Source: Pleurocapsa sp. MO_226.B13
GTDB lineage: Bacteria > Cyanobacteriota > Cyanobacteriia > Cyanobacteriales > Xenococcaceae
Assembly: GCA_030064795.1 (NCBI GenBank)
Contig: JASJEI010000323.1
Location: forward strand, 1 to 20,520
Length of the DNA stretch: 20,520 bases
Direction of reading: 5' to 3'
Shown here: in pieces, positions 8,220-15,760 of the stretch
How positions within the stretch are numbered: position 1 is the stretch's first letter
Layout: each line of letters begins with the position of its first letter
Notes under the pieces: generated by a model
What the model was told of the DNA's origin: nothing
Databases searched by the model: none
The model's input: the letters and a program-made list of their open reading frames with translations, nothing else
Position numbers and translations under genes: made by a program

Positions 8220-10067
8220 TTACAGATTTGAATTATATTTACTAGGTTGTAGTTTCTCTAATAGAGACTCAGTTTTAGTCCACAAATGCACGAATTCAGC
8301 TTTGCCAGAAGGATTTTCACTCCAATCTGCAACCACATTCAAGCTGCCCGCTTCAAAACCAGCTCGACAAGCGTAACGGCGAATCTTACCGCTAGAAGTC
8401 TTAGGGATACTTCCCGTTTTCACTAACACTGTGGCATAAACTTCTAAGCCATGTTGACCTGCGACCGCCTGACGTATTTCTCCCACTACTGCTTTGGTAT
8501 CAAGGCGACGTAGGTAAGAGCGTTCTACCTCTTGAACTACTACCAACCGTTCTTGACCTTTTACCTCTACTGAAAAAGCTGCACCACAACCAGGTCGCAA
8601 TGCTGGATGACTGTTTTCCACTGTCCTTTCGATGTCCGTGGGATAGTGGTTTTGTCCCCGAATGATAATTACATCTTTAATGCGACCTGTAATGTATAGT
8701 TCATTTTGACTAACAAACCCCAAATCTCCCGTGCGCAGAAATGGTCCTTTGTCTGTATCGGTAAGATAAGCTCGAAATGTCTGTTCTGTTTCTTGGGGTT
8801 GCTGCCAATATCCTTGGGCGACCGACGCTCCAGCAACCCAAATCTCTCCGACTTGTTCCTCAGCGCACTCGGTTTTGGTTTCTGGATCGACCACGATGAC
8901 CATTTGATCCCTTAAGCTCTGACCGCAGCCTACAATAGTACGACTGTCCTCAGTTGCTGGTTTAGACTCGGTAATCTGGTTTCGCGCCAGAGAGCTAGCT
9001 TTTACCGATCGCAGCACTGGAGCAGCGGTTTTTGAGCCACCCGAAATAATCAAGGTGGTTTCTGCCATCCCGTAGCAAGGATAGAAAGCTTCGCGTCGGA
9101 AACCGCAGGGAGCAAAGGTAGTAGCAAAATATTCGATGGTTTCCGCTCGTACTGGCTCGGCACCAGTAAACGCCACTTCCCAACTACTTAAGTCCAGACT
9201 GGCAAGCTGTGTCTCGGTGATTTTGCGAGCGCACAGTTGATAAGCAAAATCTGGTCCGCCACTGGTGGTTGCTCGATAGCGAGAAACGGCTTCTAGCCAA
9301 CGCCAGGGTTTTTGCAGAAAGTCTACTGAGGACATCAAAGTGACCTCAAACCCACCGTAGAGCGGTTGCAGTACTCCACCAATTAATCCCATATCGTGAT
9401 AAGGTGGCAGCCAGATGACTCCTTTACTATCGGGTCGATGACCGAAACACCGATAGATGGCATCGAGATTATGCCAGAGGTTGCCGTGACTTACCATCAC
9501 GCCTTTAGGAGTTCCTGTCGATCCCGAAGTATACTGTAGCAATGCCAAACTATCACTATCGATAGAGGGCTGTTCCCAGCCCAAATCAGGTGGAGAGGAA
9601 AGGTTATCTGTTGCCACCCAGGGTAGTATTACTAGATCGTAGTTGTTGTTAATGCGATTTTGGAGGTTAGCGACTAGAGTACTAGTAGTTAGAACGACCG
9701 AGGCTTGAGCGTTGGTGACAATTGCTTGGAGTCGCGAAAGATTTTGATTGCGTCTCGGCGGATATGCTGGCACGGCAATGATACCTGCATACCAGCATCC
9801 GAATATACCGACCACAAATTCTAGTCCTGGTGGATACAGTAATAATGCACGACTACCTGGGGGATGTTTTTGCCGTAGCTGACTAGCTACAGCTCGCGCT
9901 CTGCGGTCTAGTTCTCCATAAGTTAGTTTTCCCGATTCGGTTTCGCCATGGCGCAGATAAGTGTAAGCCGTTTTTTCTGGCTGAAATTCGGCTCTATAAC
10001 TTAACATCTCTGCGATTGTTTTGATGTGACTTTTTTTCTCCGACCATTCTTCGATCGCAACAGTCAT
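8220..10067 (-). CDS. Fatty acyl-AMP ligase (FAAL)
   Basis: This is a 615-residue adenylate-forming enzyme. It activates free fatty acids with ATP and hands the acyl-AMP to a carrier protein rather than to CoA. The P-loop is YTSGSTGTPKGV (residues 179-190). Other visible motifs are the FAAL-type WLPPYHDMGLIGG (219-231), YGMAE (332-336), the ATP-binding TGDLG (446-450), GRIKDVIIIRGQNHYP (461-476) and the C-terminal catalytic Lys in SGKIRR (Lys561). The extra segment at about 340-375 fits the FAAL-specific insertion that disfavours CoA transfer. There is no fused carrier domain, which matches the separate ACP at 3706-4044. Shine-Dalgarno AAGGAG lies about 7 nt before the ATG. Family relatives include JamA and CylA, which start cyanobacterial lipopeptide and polyketide pathways. 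The acyl chain length cannot be read from sequence. Confidence 0.95.
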   Translation of the reverse strand: MTVAIEEWSEKKSHIKTIAEMLSYRAEFQPEKTAYTYLRHGETESGKLTYGELDRRARAVASQLRQKHPPGSRALLLYPPGLEFVVGIFGCWYAGIIAVPAYPPRRNQNLSRLQAIVTNAQASVVLTTSTLVANLQNRINNNYDLVILPWVATDNLSSPPDLGWEQPSIDSDSLALLQYTSGSTGTPKGVMVSHGNLWHNLDAIYRCFGHRPDSKGVIWLPPYHDMGLIGGVLQPLYGGFEVTLMSSVDFLQKPWRWLEAVSRYRATTSGGPDFAYQLCARKITETQLASLDLSSWEVAFTGAEPVRAETIEYFATTFAPCGFRREAFYPCYGMAETTLIISGGSKTAAPVLRSVKASSLARNQITESKPATEDSRTIVGCGQSLRDQMVIVVDPETKTECAEEQVGEIWVAGASVAQGYWQQPQETEQTFRAYLTDTDKGPFLRTGDLGFVSQNELYITGRIKDVIIIRGQNHYPTDIERTVENSHPALRPGCGAAFSVEVKGQERLVVVQEVERSYLRRLDTKAVVGEIRQAVAGQHGLEVYATVLVKTGSIPKTSSGKIRRYACRAGFEAGSLNVVADWSENPSGKAEFVHLWTKTESLLEKLQPSKYNSNL

Positions 10068-10163
10068 TTTATTCTCCTTAATTTCAAATCTTCAAATATT
10101 TGAGTATTGCTGTCGTTGGCAAATAACAGGATTTGACTAGAGAGCAAGCATATTTTTAGCAAT

Positions 10164-10715
10164 TTAGGCTACAGTAGTCAGATTGCCTAAATAATCTTTG
10201 AGATGATCGTCGTTATCGTAGGAAAGTCCGACTAGAGGTAAATCCTGGAGAGCGAAAGCTTCGACTTCAGTAATTTCTTGTTTGTCCTGAATTTTAATTT
10301 CTCCTTGTACCTCTGCTTCGACTACAACACAGATGGAATGAACTCGCGGATCTCGATCTGGTTTGGAATATACTCCTACCAAGCGCGAAATACGCACTAA
10401 TTCTAACCCCGTCTCTTCTAGTAGCTCTCGCCGAACCGTAGCAGTAATTTCTTCGCCCCATTCAACCATACCGCCTGGTAAAGCCCAAAGTCCAGTATCA
10501 TGTCGTCGAGCTAGGACAATCCGACCGTCGCCCAAGACAGGTATGATATTAGTACCAGTTACAGGATGCCGAAATATCAGACCTATTACTGACTTTGTAA
10601 AGTATTGTAAGCGGGCGATAAAATTACCAATCTCTACAATAGGCTTGGCTATTCTTCCTCGAAAGCGATTGAGTGGGGTTCTGCCGTGCTTCGATTCGAT
10701 CGTATTACTGCTCAT
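10164..10715 (-). CDS. Nudix hydrolase
   Basis: This is a 183-residue protein from the ATG at 10715. A longer frame would need a TTG at 10721, and neither start has a strong ribosome site. The complete Nudix box Gx5Ex7RELxEExGL lies at residues 82-104 (starting GMVEWGEE and ending RELLEETGL), within a typical fold that includes HDTGLWALPGG. It should hydrolyse a nucleoside diphosphate linked to another moiety. Substrate choice cannot be predicted. It ends 96 nt before the FAAL start on the same strand and may be co-transcribed. A housekeeping role such as nucleotide clean-up or metabolite repair is at least as likely as a direct part in the pathway. Confidence 0.92.
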   Translation of the reverse strand: MSSNTIESKHGRTPLNRFRGRIAKPIVEIGNFIARLQYFTKSVIGLIFRHPVTGTNIIPVLGDGRIVLARRHDTGLWALPGGMVEWGEEITATVRRELLEETGLELVRISRLVGVYSKPDRDPRVHSICVVVEAEVQGEIKIQDKQEITEVEAFALQDLPLVGLSYDNDDHLKDYLGNLTTVA

Positions 10716-10916
10716 TTTCAAAATTAGCTAAGAATGAATTAACTTTACCGATTTCGGTCAAAATTTGAACTATAGAGGGATATTTTGAGACCAGCTCTTA
10801 ATTGATAGAGAAATATCGGTCGCTCTGTAAAAATATGGCTCTTGTTTTACTCACCACCAGTTTAAGAATTGCCATATAAAACCATTTTTAAGTCATCGGT
10901 ACACCGCCACGTCCGT

Positions 10917-11275
10917 CATAAACGCCTGAAACGGACATCTCACGTTTCCGAGGTCTCCTCGGAAACCGTGTCCTCATAAATTCAGGCGACGCGGACTTGT
11001 GAAACGGAGCAGCGACCCCGCGTCTATCACGGATACACTCAATGCGATATACCACAAGGGTACAATGTCCGAAGGTGTATCCTTTAGGACAAGTGCAAGC
11101 CGCGACCCATTTCGGCGTAAGACGTTTATCCCCGAATGGGGGTTTATGCCCGAATGGGTGCAAGGGAACGCGCTGCGATGCGGTTGCCTGCGATGTGATT
11201 AGGGGCTGTCCTGGTCGGTCTCCGACCGGGCTTGTATGCCCCGTCGCCTTCCGCGGTCAAAAATGACCCGACCAC
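10917..11275. repeat. GC-rich, hairpin-dense repeat island
   Basis: This stretch is distinctly richer in G+C than its flanks and contains many perfect or near-perfect short inverted repeats. An arm pair CGCCTGAA/TTCAGGCG (10923-10930, 10981-10988) encloses a 10-bp stem GTTTCCGAGG with TCT loop (10944-10966). GACGCGG/CCGCGTC (10988-10994, 11018-11024) follows. TGTCC...GGACA sits at 11066-11091. A 9-bp stem, again with a TCT loop, occupies 11210-11230, nested inside GGGGC/GCCCC (11202-11206, 11238-11242). GGTCA/TGACC sits at 11255-11268. Two 18-bp units matching at 16 positions lie in tandem at 11125-11142 and 11143-11160. It may be an assembly of dispersed cyanobacterial repeats or a structured RNA. 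It is unlikely to be protein-coding. Confidence 0.7.
10923..10988. repeat. Long imperfect hairpin
   Basis: An 8-bp base (CGCCTGAA with TTCAGGCG) and a perfect 10-bp apical stem (GTTTCCGAGG, loop TCT, CCTCGGAAAC) are separated by a partly matched middle. The structure reads almost identically on both strands. No T-run follows on either side, so it is not a typical Rho-independent terminator. Confidence 0.75.
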
Positions 11276-11698
11276 AACTAAACTTAGTGTCAGCAAGACA
11301 TCATCGGACTGAAGATGCATGGCGATAATTGCTCTTACAAAAAAGATAATGTCCAGCAGCATTTTTTTGCTGATATTTGTTACCAAAACTAAGTTAGTGA
11401 AAGCTTAAAGAAAGTCTATGGTCTACAATCTCATGTGGTTATACTAGTATTTTTCCTTTAAATAGAGAAATTTTACTAAGTATCTTACCAGATTTATACT
11501 CGATTTAAGTTTAAAACTATTTTCTTAATCTTGTCAGTTGAAAAAATCAACTTTGATTAAAAAATCTTGCTATATTAGCATCGGCAAAGTATGCTCAAGA
11601 CTAGCAGATACCTTCTAGAACGCTCGAACCATAACGCTTTTGCTTTGAAGATCGAGCTATTATTTACCCAAAGATTTGCGATCGCTAATTTGAGGAGG

Positions 11699-11821
11699 TC
11701 ATGAAATTATTTCACTACCTCCATCTCTAATTACAGTGATTTTCAATTTGGTAGCTCTTCCCTCTAAGTTGAGTGGTCGTAGTTTCGAGATTTCCTCAAA
11801 ACGCCGATCGCGAGCCTGATT
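11699..11821 (-). other. Open in-frame extension after the stop of the 11822-12358 gene
   Basis: Directly after the TGA of the neighbouring gene the same frame stays open for 40 more codons before another TGA at 11699-11701. The peptide (NQARDRRFEEISKLRP..., ending TVIRDGGSEIIS) is balanced in composition. It may be a former C-terminal tail cut off by a point mutation, a readthrough extension, or chance. It shows no clear similarity to the tail of the ParB-fused paralogue. Confidence 0.35.
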
Positions 11822-12358
11822 TCACTTTAATTCTTTTTTGGCTTGCTTATTAGTCCACTGTTCCCATCGAGCGATCGCCCGACTAATTAGATGAGGCTCG
11901 TTGTCTCCAGCTAGGCAGATACGACCCATTCTCTCGCAAGTTATGAGAATTTCGCCATGTCTGATAAAAGGTGCCAAGACAAAATTGCCTCTGCTAGTAT
12001 AGTGATTGATAAAGAAAGAGACAATTCCTTCTATTCCCTCTATTTCTGACGGTTTAATAGGTTTATCAATCGATTGACTGGAAAATACTGCAATATAAAA
12101 ATTATCGATTAAAAACTCGAATTTAAAAGGCATCCGCTGGCGCGTACAAAAATTGTAGATTCCATTCTCTTCAACAATTACAACAACAACGCGAGCCTTA
12201 TCTATTGAGTAGTTGTGATTCCAGCCTAAAGAGGGGGTGACTATTGCCAGAGCCACCTCAGATGGAACAAAACCAACAAATTTGTCGCAAGAAGTATCTT
12301 CACAGTAAACTATGTGCCTCTCCAAAAGCCACTTATCGCCAATTTGAACGCTAGGCAT
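11822..12358 (-). CDS. Stand-alone degenerate DNA adenine-methyltransferase-like domain
   Basis: This 178-residue protein closely matches the C-terminal third of the ParB-fusion gene at 17170-18573. Shared stretches include VALAIVT, WNHNY, DKARVV, QSI.KP, LITCERMGRIC, SRAI.RW and WT. The order (GDKWLL.RH..YC, then the position of DPPY, then the C-terminal SAM motif) is that of a DNA adenine methylase of the kind fused to ParB domains. Here DPPY is replaced by PSLG (residues 42-45) and the DxFxGSGTT motif by APFIRHGEI (129-137). It is probably catalytically inactive. No ParB half is visible upstream and no clear ribosome site precedes the ATG, so it may be a truncated copy. The conserved positions shared with the paralogue argue for a retained non-catalytic function. 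Confidence 0.75.
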   Translation of the reverse strand: MPSVQIGDKWLLERHIVYCEDTSCDKFVGFVPSEVALAIVTPSLGWNHNYSIDKARVVVVIVEENGIYNFCTRQRMPFKFEFLIDNFYIAVFSSQSIDKPIKPSEIEGIEGIVSFFINHYTSRGNFVLAPFIRHGEILITCERMGRICLAGDNEPHLISRAIARWEQWTNKQAKKELK

Positions 12359-12724
12359 ATTATCTAGACCGTTAAATGTACAGTAAACTCTACCCTAAAT
12401 TTATGTCTTTCCTAAAGTTAGAAATCAATAGATATAGATATAGACATAGATTTAGTTGATTAATAATTATGAAGAAAATATACGGTAAGCTAGATTTTTA
12501 AAAAAATCACCGCTTCACAATCGTGCTTATTATGAATAAATTATCGCAAAGCGATCGTTTTTTGGGACTTTTAAACTAATTTTTGGCTAGCTCAAATAAG
12601 ATTTATAAATCAATACTACTATCTGTATAGATAAATAAATGTTGAATCGATCGACAATTTAAAAAAATATAAAACAACTTGCTTTTAAATCTAGTTTAAA
12701 ATCATCTGACAGCTTAATTTAATT
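12359..12724. other. AT-rich intergenic region
   Basis: No ORF is present. It has very high A+T with a short TATAGA-type microsatellite at about 12427-12450 and a GCGATCG site near 12550. It may hold the promoter of the minus-strand gene starting at 12358, but no box could be assigned. Confidence 0.4.
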
Positions 12725-12733
12725 ATTTAATTT
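12725..12733. repeat. Target-site duplication, left copy (ATTTAATTT)
   Basis: This 9-bp sequence occurs identically at 13250-13258, directly outside the two terminal inverted repeats of the ISKra4-like element, as expected for a target duplication. Confidence 0.75.
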
Positions 12734-13249
12734 GAGCGCATCCCAGTTATGTAATAAGTAGAAAGACTCAGTGAAATTAAGAAAGCAAATAATTATCCTG
12801 GAAGGATAATCAGGGTAGTGAAAATGAAGGCTGACAAACTAACAAAGATCCAAGAACACGCAAATGCGATCGCAGAATTGTTATACTCAGAAACCGCTCC
12901 GCCTTAATCGGGTTGAATCTCTCTTATGGAAAGGTGATATCAATCGGGCTATCCAAGAGTTTTCGGACTGGAAACACGACAATGTTGAACGATTCATAAA
13001 TTACCTCAATGAACATCGAGAGAGAATTATCAACTACGATTATTTTTACAGCGAAGCTATTTCTATTGGTTCTGGGGCAATTGAATCTACTATTAAACAG
13101 ATTGGAAGAAGAATTAAGATTTCTGGCGCGCAATGGAAAACTGAGAATGTGCCTCAAGTTCTTCGACACCGATGCGCCTATTTGAATGGCTATTTTTATA
13201 TCTGATTTTCAATAAGCATCTTTACTCATTGCACAACTGGGATGCACTC
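12734..13249 (+). mobile_element. Internally deleted ISKra4-family element (516 bp)
   Basis: The ends are inverted repeats. The left end is GAGCGCATCCCAGTT... and the complement of the right end is GAGTGCATCCCAGTT..., matching at 23 of 27 positions, with all four mismatches being transitions. A 9-bp direct duplication flanks them exactly. Inside are only the first 27 codons and about the last 100 codons of a transposase, so most of the element was deleted. An 8-bp hairpin (12792-12810, loop GGA) precedes the transposase start. Because both ends are intact it could still be mobilised by a full-length relative elsewhere in the genome, in the manner of a MITE. Confidence 0.85.
12824..13205 (+). 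pseudogene. ISKra4-family transposase remnant
   Basis: The N-terminal piece starts at ATG 12824 (MKADKLTKIQEHANAIAELL) and meets TAA at 12905-12907. The C-terminal piece is in another frame from about 12897 to TGA at 13203-13205. It carries the family's C-terminal signature with ISIGSGAIES, IGRRIKISGAQW and LRHRCAYLNG. The central catalytic part is missing. The junction falls near 12897-12907, consistent with a single internal deletion. The product cannot be an active transposase. Confidence 0.85.
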
Positions 13250-13258
13250 ATTTAATTT
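13250..13258. repeat. Target-site duplication, right copy (ATTTAATTT)
   Basis: Identical to 12725-12733 and directly adjacent to the right inverted repeat of the ISKra4-like element. Confidence 0.75.
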
Positions 13259-13605
13259 CACTAGAGTCGATTTTTTCTACAGACAAAACTGGTTATCTAG
13301 GTAAAAATTGGTTTATTTGGATAACCTACCATATTGGTCGAGGGAATAAGAGCTATTAAAAATCATTTTCTGGTAAGGATTTTACTGCGATTTTCAGTTT
13401 AATTAAAGCCAGTTAGTGGTTAAAAACTAGGAATTGCGGTACGTCCCCGCATCGATACAAAGGACTTGTCCGCAATTAAGCCCAACGTTGGGAATTGGGG
13501 ATTAGGAATTCGTCGTTAGTTACCATTCCTGACTTCAGTCTACGGTCTACCCAATTGAAAACCACTGTAAAACCAGGAACAACCTTGCGAGGAATATCTT
13601 AACCA
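13259..13605. other. Intergenic region upstream of the sigma-like gene
   Basis: No ORF is present. It holds an inverted pair GGTTATC/GATAACC (13291-13297, 13320-13326), the 46-nt hairpin at 13432-13477, the 12-bp palindrome CCCAACGTTGGG (13481-13492) and a G-rich TTGGGGATTAGG stretch. GAGG about 15 nt before the ATG at 13606 is a distant, weak ribosome site. Confidence 0.5.
13432..13477. repeat. Hairpin with 8-bp terminal arms
   Basis: AATTGCGG (13432-13439) pairs with CCGCAATT (13470-13477), and an inner GTCC/GGAC pair extends the stem. It is followed at 13481 by a perfect 12-bp palindrome. It lies about 130 nt upstream of the sigma-like gene and could be a dispersed repeat or a regulatory element. 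No T-run follows. Confidence 0.6.
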
Positions 13606-15405
13606 ATGCAAATCAATAAATTCTATACATTTTATGACTTTAATTATCGCAGTGGTTATCCACCGTTTAAACCTCTCATTCAGTATCATTTAAAAAGAAG
13701 AATGGAATGTTTGGTTAACTCACATCCCAACCGAGATGGAAGCGCGTGGGTTAACTATTTCGTAGATATTATTAAGCATAGTTCGTACTCCGAATTGGAA
13801 AAACGATGGACTTATTGGCATTTGTTAGCTTATCTCGACTTAGATCGATGTTATCTAATTTGGCGAAATTTTCGTAATTTTCCATTTTATTCAGTCAAAT
13901 CTCAAGAAATCTATGATTTAACCAATAATCTGCTTTTTCAATCAGACAAATTTCAAAAGTATATCGAGCGGTATGATGCTCATAATCTTAGTGGTGCTAA
14001 CTTAAAAACTTATCTTTTAAGTATAGTAAAAAATACTATTCGAGAAAAATTAGCTCTAACATCTAGCTGGCGGATTTTATGTGATGTTGACATTAATAGT
14101 CTCATAAAATTCGATCGCGCTCTAAAAAAAAGAAGGGAAGCTTTAGAAAGATATGGAGTAACCGAACCATATAGATCTCGCTATATCTTTGCCTTAAGAT
14201 ATTTCATACCAATTTATAAAAATAACCGAATTGACGATCCCAGAAGGATCGAAGGGAGCAAATGGCCCGAACCAGAACTATTAGATTTTGCCGAAGCTGC
14301 CAGTTATTACAATTCTCAAAGATTTACGGGCAACGCCCCTCTTCAAGCAGCTGCTGGAACGGAAGTATCAGCCGAAACCGTAAAAAAATGGATGTATATT
14401 TGTATTAAAGCACTACAATCCTACTCCAGAATTAGCGAAATTCCCTATAATCTTGGCAATTACGAGCAGCAAAATAGCGAAGCGAAAATTTTTTGGTCAA
14501 CTGAAGAGCTAGAAGAGGAATCTGGAAATTCTCTCGCTCTTTGGCGACAAACCGATTTAATTCTAAGTCAATCACTACAGACAGCCGAGCTTAGTTTTGA
14601 AAGAATTCGCTGCAAAATTCCCCAACAATTTCGTCGCTCGATGATGCCATTATGCTATCCCCATTCATTCGCGCTATTAAATCAAAAAAAATTAGGGAAC
14701 AAAATTGGCGTACATCAGGGAACGATTTCACGCTACATCAATAAGTATTTTGAAGCTCCTTTATTAAGCAGATTCAAGCAGTTTGCCAATCAACAGCTCG
14801 ATCTTGAATCTTATTTAACTATGTTTTTAGAAACAAGATTTACCAACCCTGAATTTTTAAACTTACTAGATAAAACTCTGATTGAAGCCATTCAAGTCTT
14901 GGATGATGATGCGCAAAAAATTTTGAAATTTCGTTACAGTCAGAAAATGAACGTAGCAGAGATTGCTCGTGCATTAAGCAGTCAACAATCAAGAGAGTCA
15001 CAAGAAATTGATTTAATCCTGGTTAGAACTAAAAATAAGCTGCAAGAGCAACTTTTAGAACAGTTAGGTCAATGGCAGACAGAGTATGTAAAGTTATGGT
15101 TAAAAAAATACTATCGCGAAATGATGCAGGCAGTTTTGTTGAATTCTTTTAGAGAGTTAAATTATGTGATGCAAGAAATATTACAAATGCGATATTGTCA
15201 AAAAATGGACGAGCGTAGAATTATGAGTTTTTATCCCGATCTTAATCCAACTCAAACTCTTGGAGAAGCCAGAAAACAGCTACAGTGTTCTGTACTTCAT
15301 TGGGTAAAATGCACTTTAAGGGTCTCATTAGCTTCAGAAAACCAACAAGTTATGGAAATGGTAGAAGACTGGTTGTCAAAAAACTTGATTTATATAGATT
15401 TGTAA
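13606..15405 (+). CDS. Large sigma-70-like / multi-HTH regulatory protein
   Basis: This 599-residue cytosolic protein has no signal peptide. Residues about 130-150 (LKTYLLSIVKNTIREKL) resemble sigma-70 region 2. Residues about 362-380 (LGNKIGVHQGTISRYINK) form a clear helix-turn-helix. Two further segments look like sigma region 4: DDDAQKILKFRYSQKMNVAEIARAL (433-457) and a partner around 520-540 (MQEILQMRYCQKMDERRI). The layout resembles unusual large sigma-70-family proteins annotated in filamentous and colonial cyanobacteria. Their role is largely unknown, and this assignment rests on motif pattern alone. The gene stands alone on the plus strand between an ISKra4 relic and an IS630 relic. 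It is intact despite the decayed surroundings, which suggests selection. Confidence 0.6.
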   Translation: MQINKFYTFYDFNYRSGYPPFKPLIQYHLKRRMECLVNSHPNRDGSAWVNYFVDIIKHSSYSELEKRWTYWHLLAYLDLDRCYLIWRNFRNFPFYSVKSQEIYDLTNNLLFQSDKFQKYIERYDAHNLSGANLKTYLLSIVKNTIREKLALTSSWRILCDVDINSLIKFDRALKKRREALERYGVTEPYRSRYIFALRYFIPIYKNNRIDDPRRIEGSKWPEPELLDFAEAASYYNSQRFTGNAPLQAAAGTEVSAETVKKWMYICIKALQSYSRISEIPYNLGNYEQQNSEAKIFWSTEELEEESGNSLALWRQTDLILSQSLQTAELSFERIRCKIPQQFRRSMMPLCYPHSFALLNQKKLGNKIGVHQGTISRYINKYFEAPLLSRFKQFANQQLDLESYLTMFLETRFTNPEFLNLLDKTLIEAIQVLDDDAQKILKFRYSQKMNVAEIARALSSQQSRESQEIDLILVRTKNKLQEQLLEQLGQWQTEYVKLWLKKYYREMMQAVLLNSFRELNYVMQEILQMRYCQKMDERRIMSFYPDLNPTQTLGEARKQLQCSVLHWVKCTLRVSLASENQQVMEMVEDWLSKNLIYIDL

Positions 15406-15410
15406 AGGTG

Positions 15411-15443
15411 AATAGCTTAGCAAAAAGTGAATGGTAAGCTATT
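15411..15443 (+). terminator. Possible terminator after the sigma-like gene
   Basis: A perfect 9-bp inverted repeat AATAGCTTA/TAAGCTATT with a 15-nt loop starts 6 nt after the stop codon. Only a short T-run follows and the stem is AT-rich, so it is a weak terminator candidate. Confidence 0.35.
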
Positions 15444-15540
15444 TTAAGGGAGAGATAATTTTGCCTTGACTGGTCACAATCTAAGGGATCTAACAGCAAC
15501 TAGTAGTCTACCAATTTAATTTTGATAGGTTAAGATTGTG

Positions 15541-15750
15541 TGTGGGGATTTAGGGAGATAGGGGATTAGGGGAGCATTTGGGTGTCAAAACCTAGAGATT
15601 GTTTGTAAACAAAAAATTAAACTGTATATATATTGGGACTTGGGGGCTTGGGGAGATGGGGGATTTGATTCCCTACTTCCCTACTTCCCCAATCCCCCGT
15701 TTTCCTACTTTTTTTGTTTTTAAGATTTACTTTGCAAACAGTTTCTAAGT
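15541..15750. repeat. G-rich/C-rich imperfect inverted repeat
   Basis: Runs such as TTGGGGAGATGGGGGAT (15650-15666) face a complementary C-rich block ending CCCCAATCCCCC (about 15686-15700). Outer segments around 15593-15610 and 15730-15748 (TGTTTGTAAA and TTTGCAAACAG) are partly inverted copies. It resembles the low-complexity palindromic repeats scattered through cyanobacterial genomes. No gene lies between 15406 and 15760. Confidence 0.5.
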
Positions 15751-15760
15751 TGGTCTAGTA

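Larger units (their letters stand above)
10716..11821. other. Long gene-poor region containing a GC-rich repeat island
   Basis: I see no convincing protein gene in this stretch. The longest open frames overlap the repeat island and read as low-complexity Arg/Pro/Cys-rich text. Outside the island the DNA is AT-rich. An inverted pair ATATGGC/GCCATAT lies at 10833-10839 and 10871-10877, and a partial inverted repeat based on ACTAAACTTAGTG flanks about 11275-11398. The rightmost part (11699-11821) is an in-frame continuation of the neighbouring minus-strand gene, described separately. Confidence 0.6.

Noticed and set aside
10888..11386. Overlapping open frames on both strands in the GC-rich island
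   Set aside because: Their translations are rich in Arg, Pro, Cys and Gly, overlap each other on both strands, and follow the hairpin structure. No ribosome site or known domain is seen.
11691..11730. AGGAGGT followed by ATG and a 9-codon plus-strand peptide, with GGAGGT pairing to ACCTCC downstream
   Set aside because: The peptide is only 9 codons with no gene following on that strand, and the minus strand carries the in-frame extension. It is too little to call a leader peptide.
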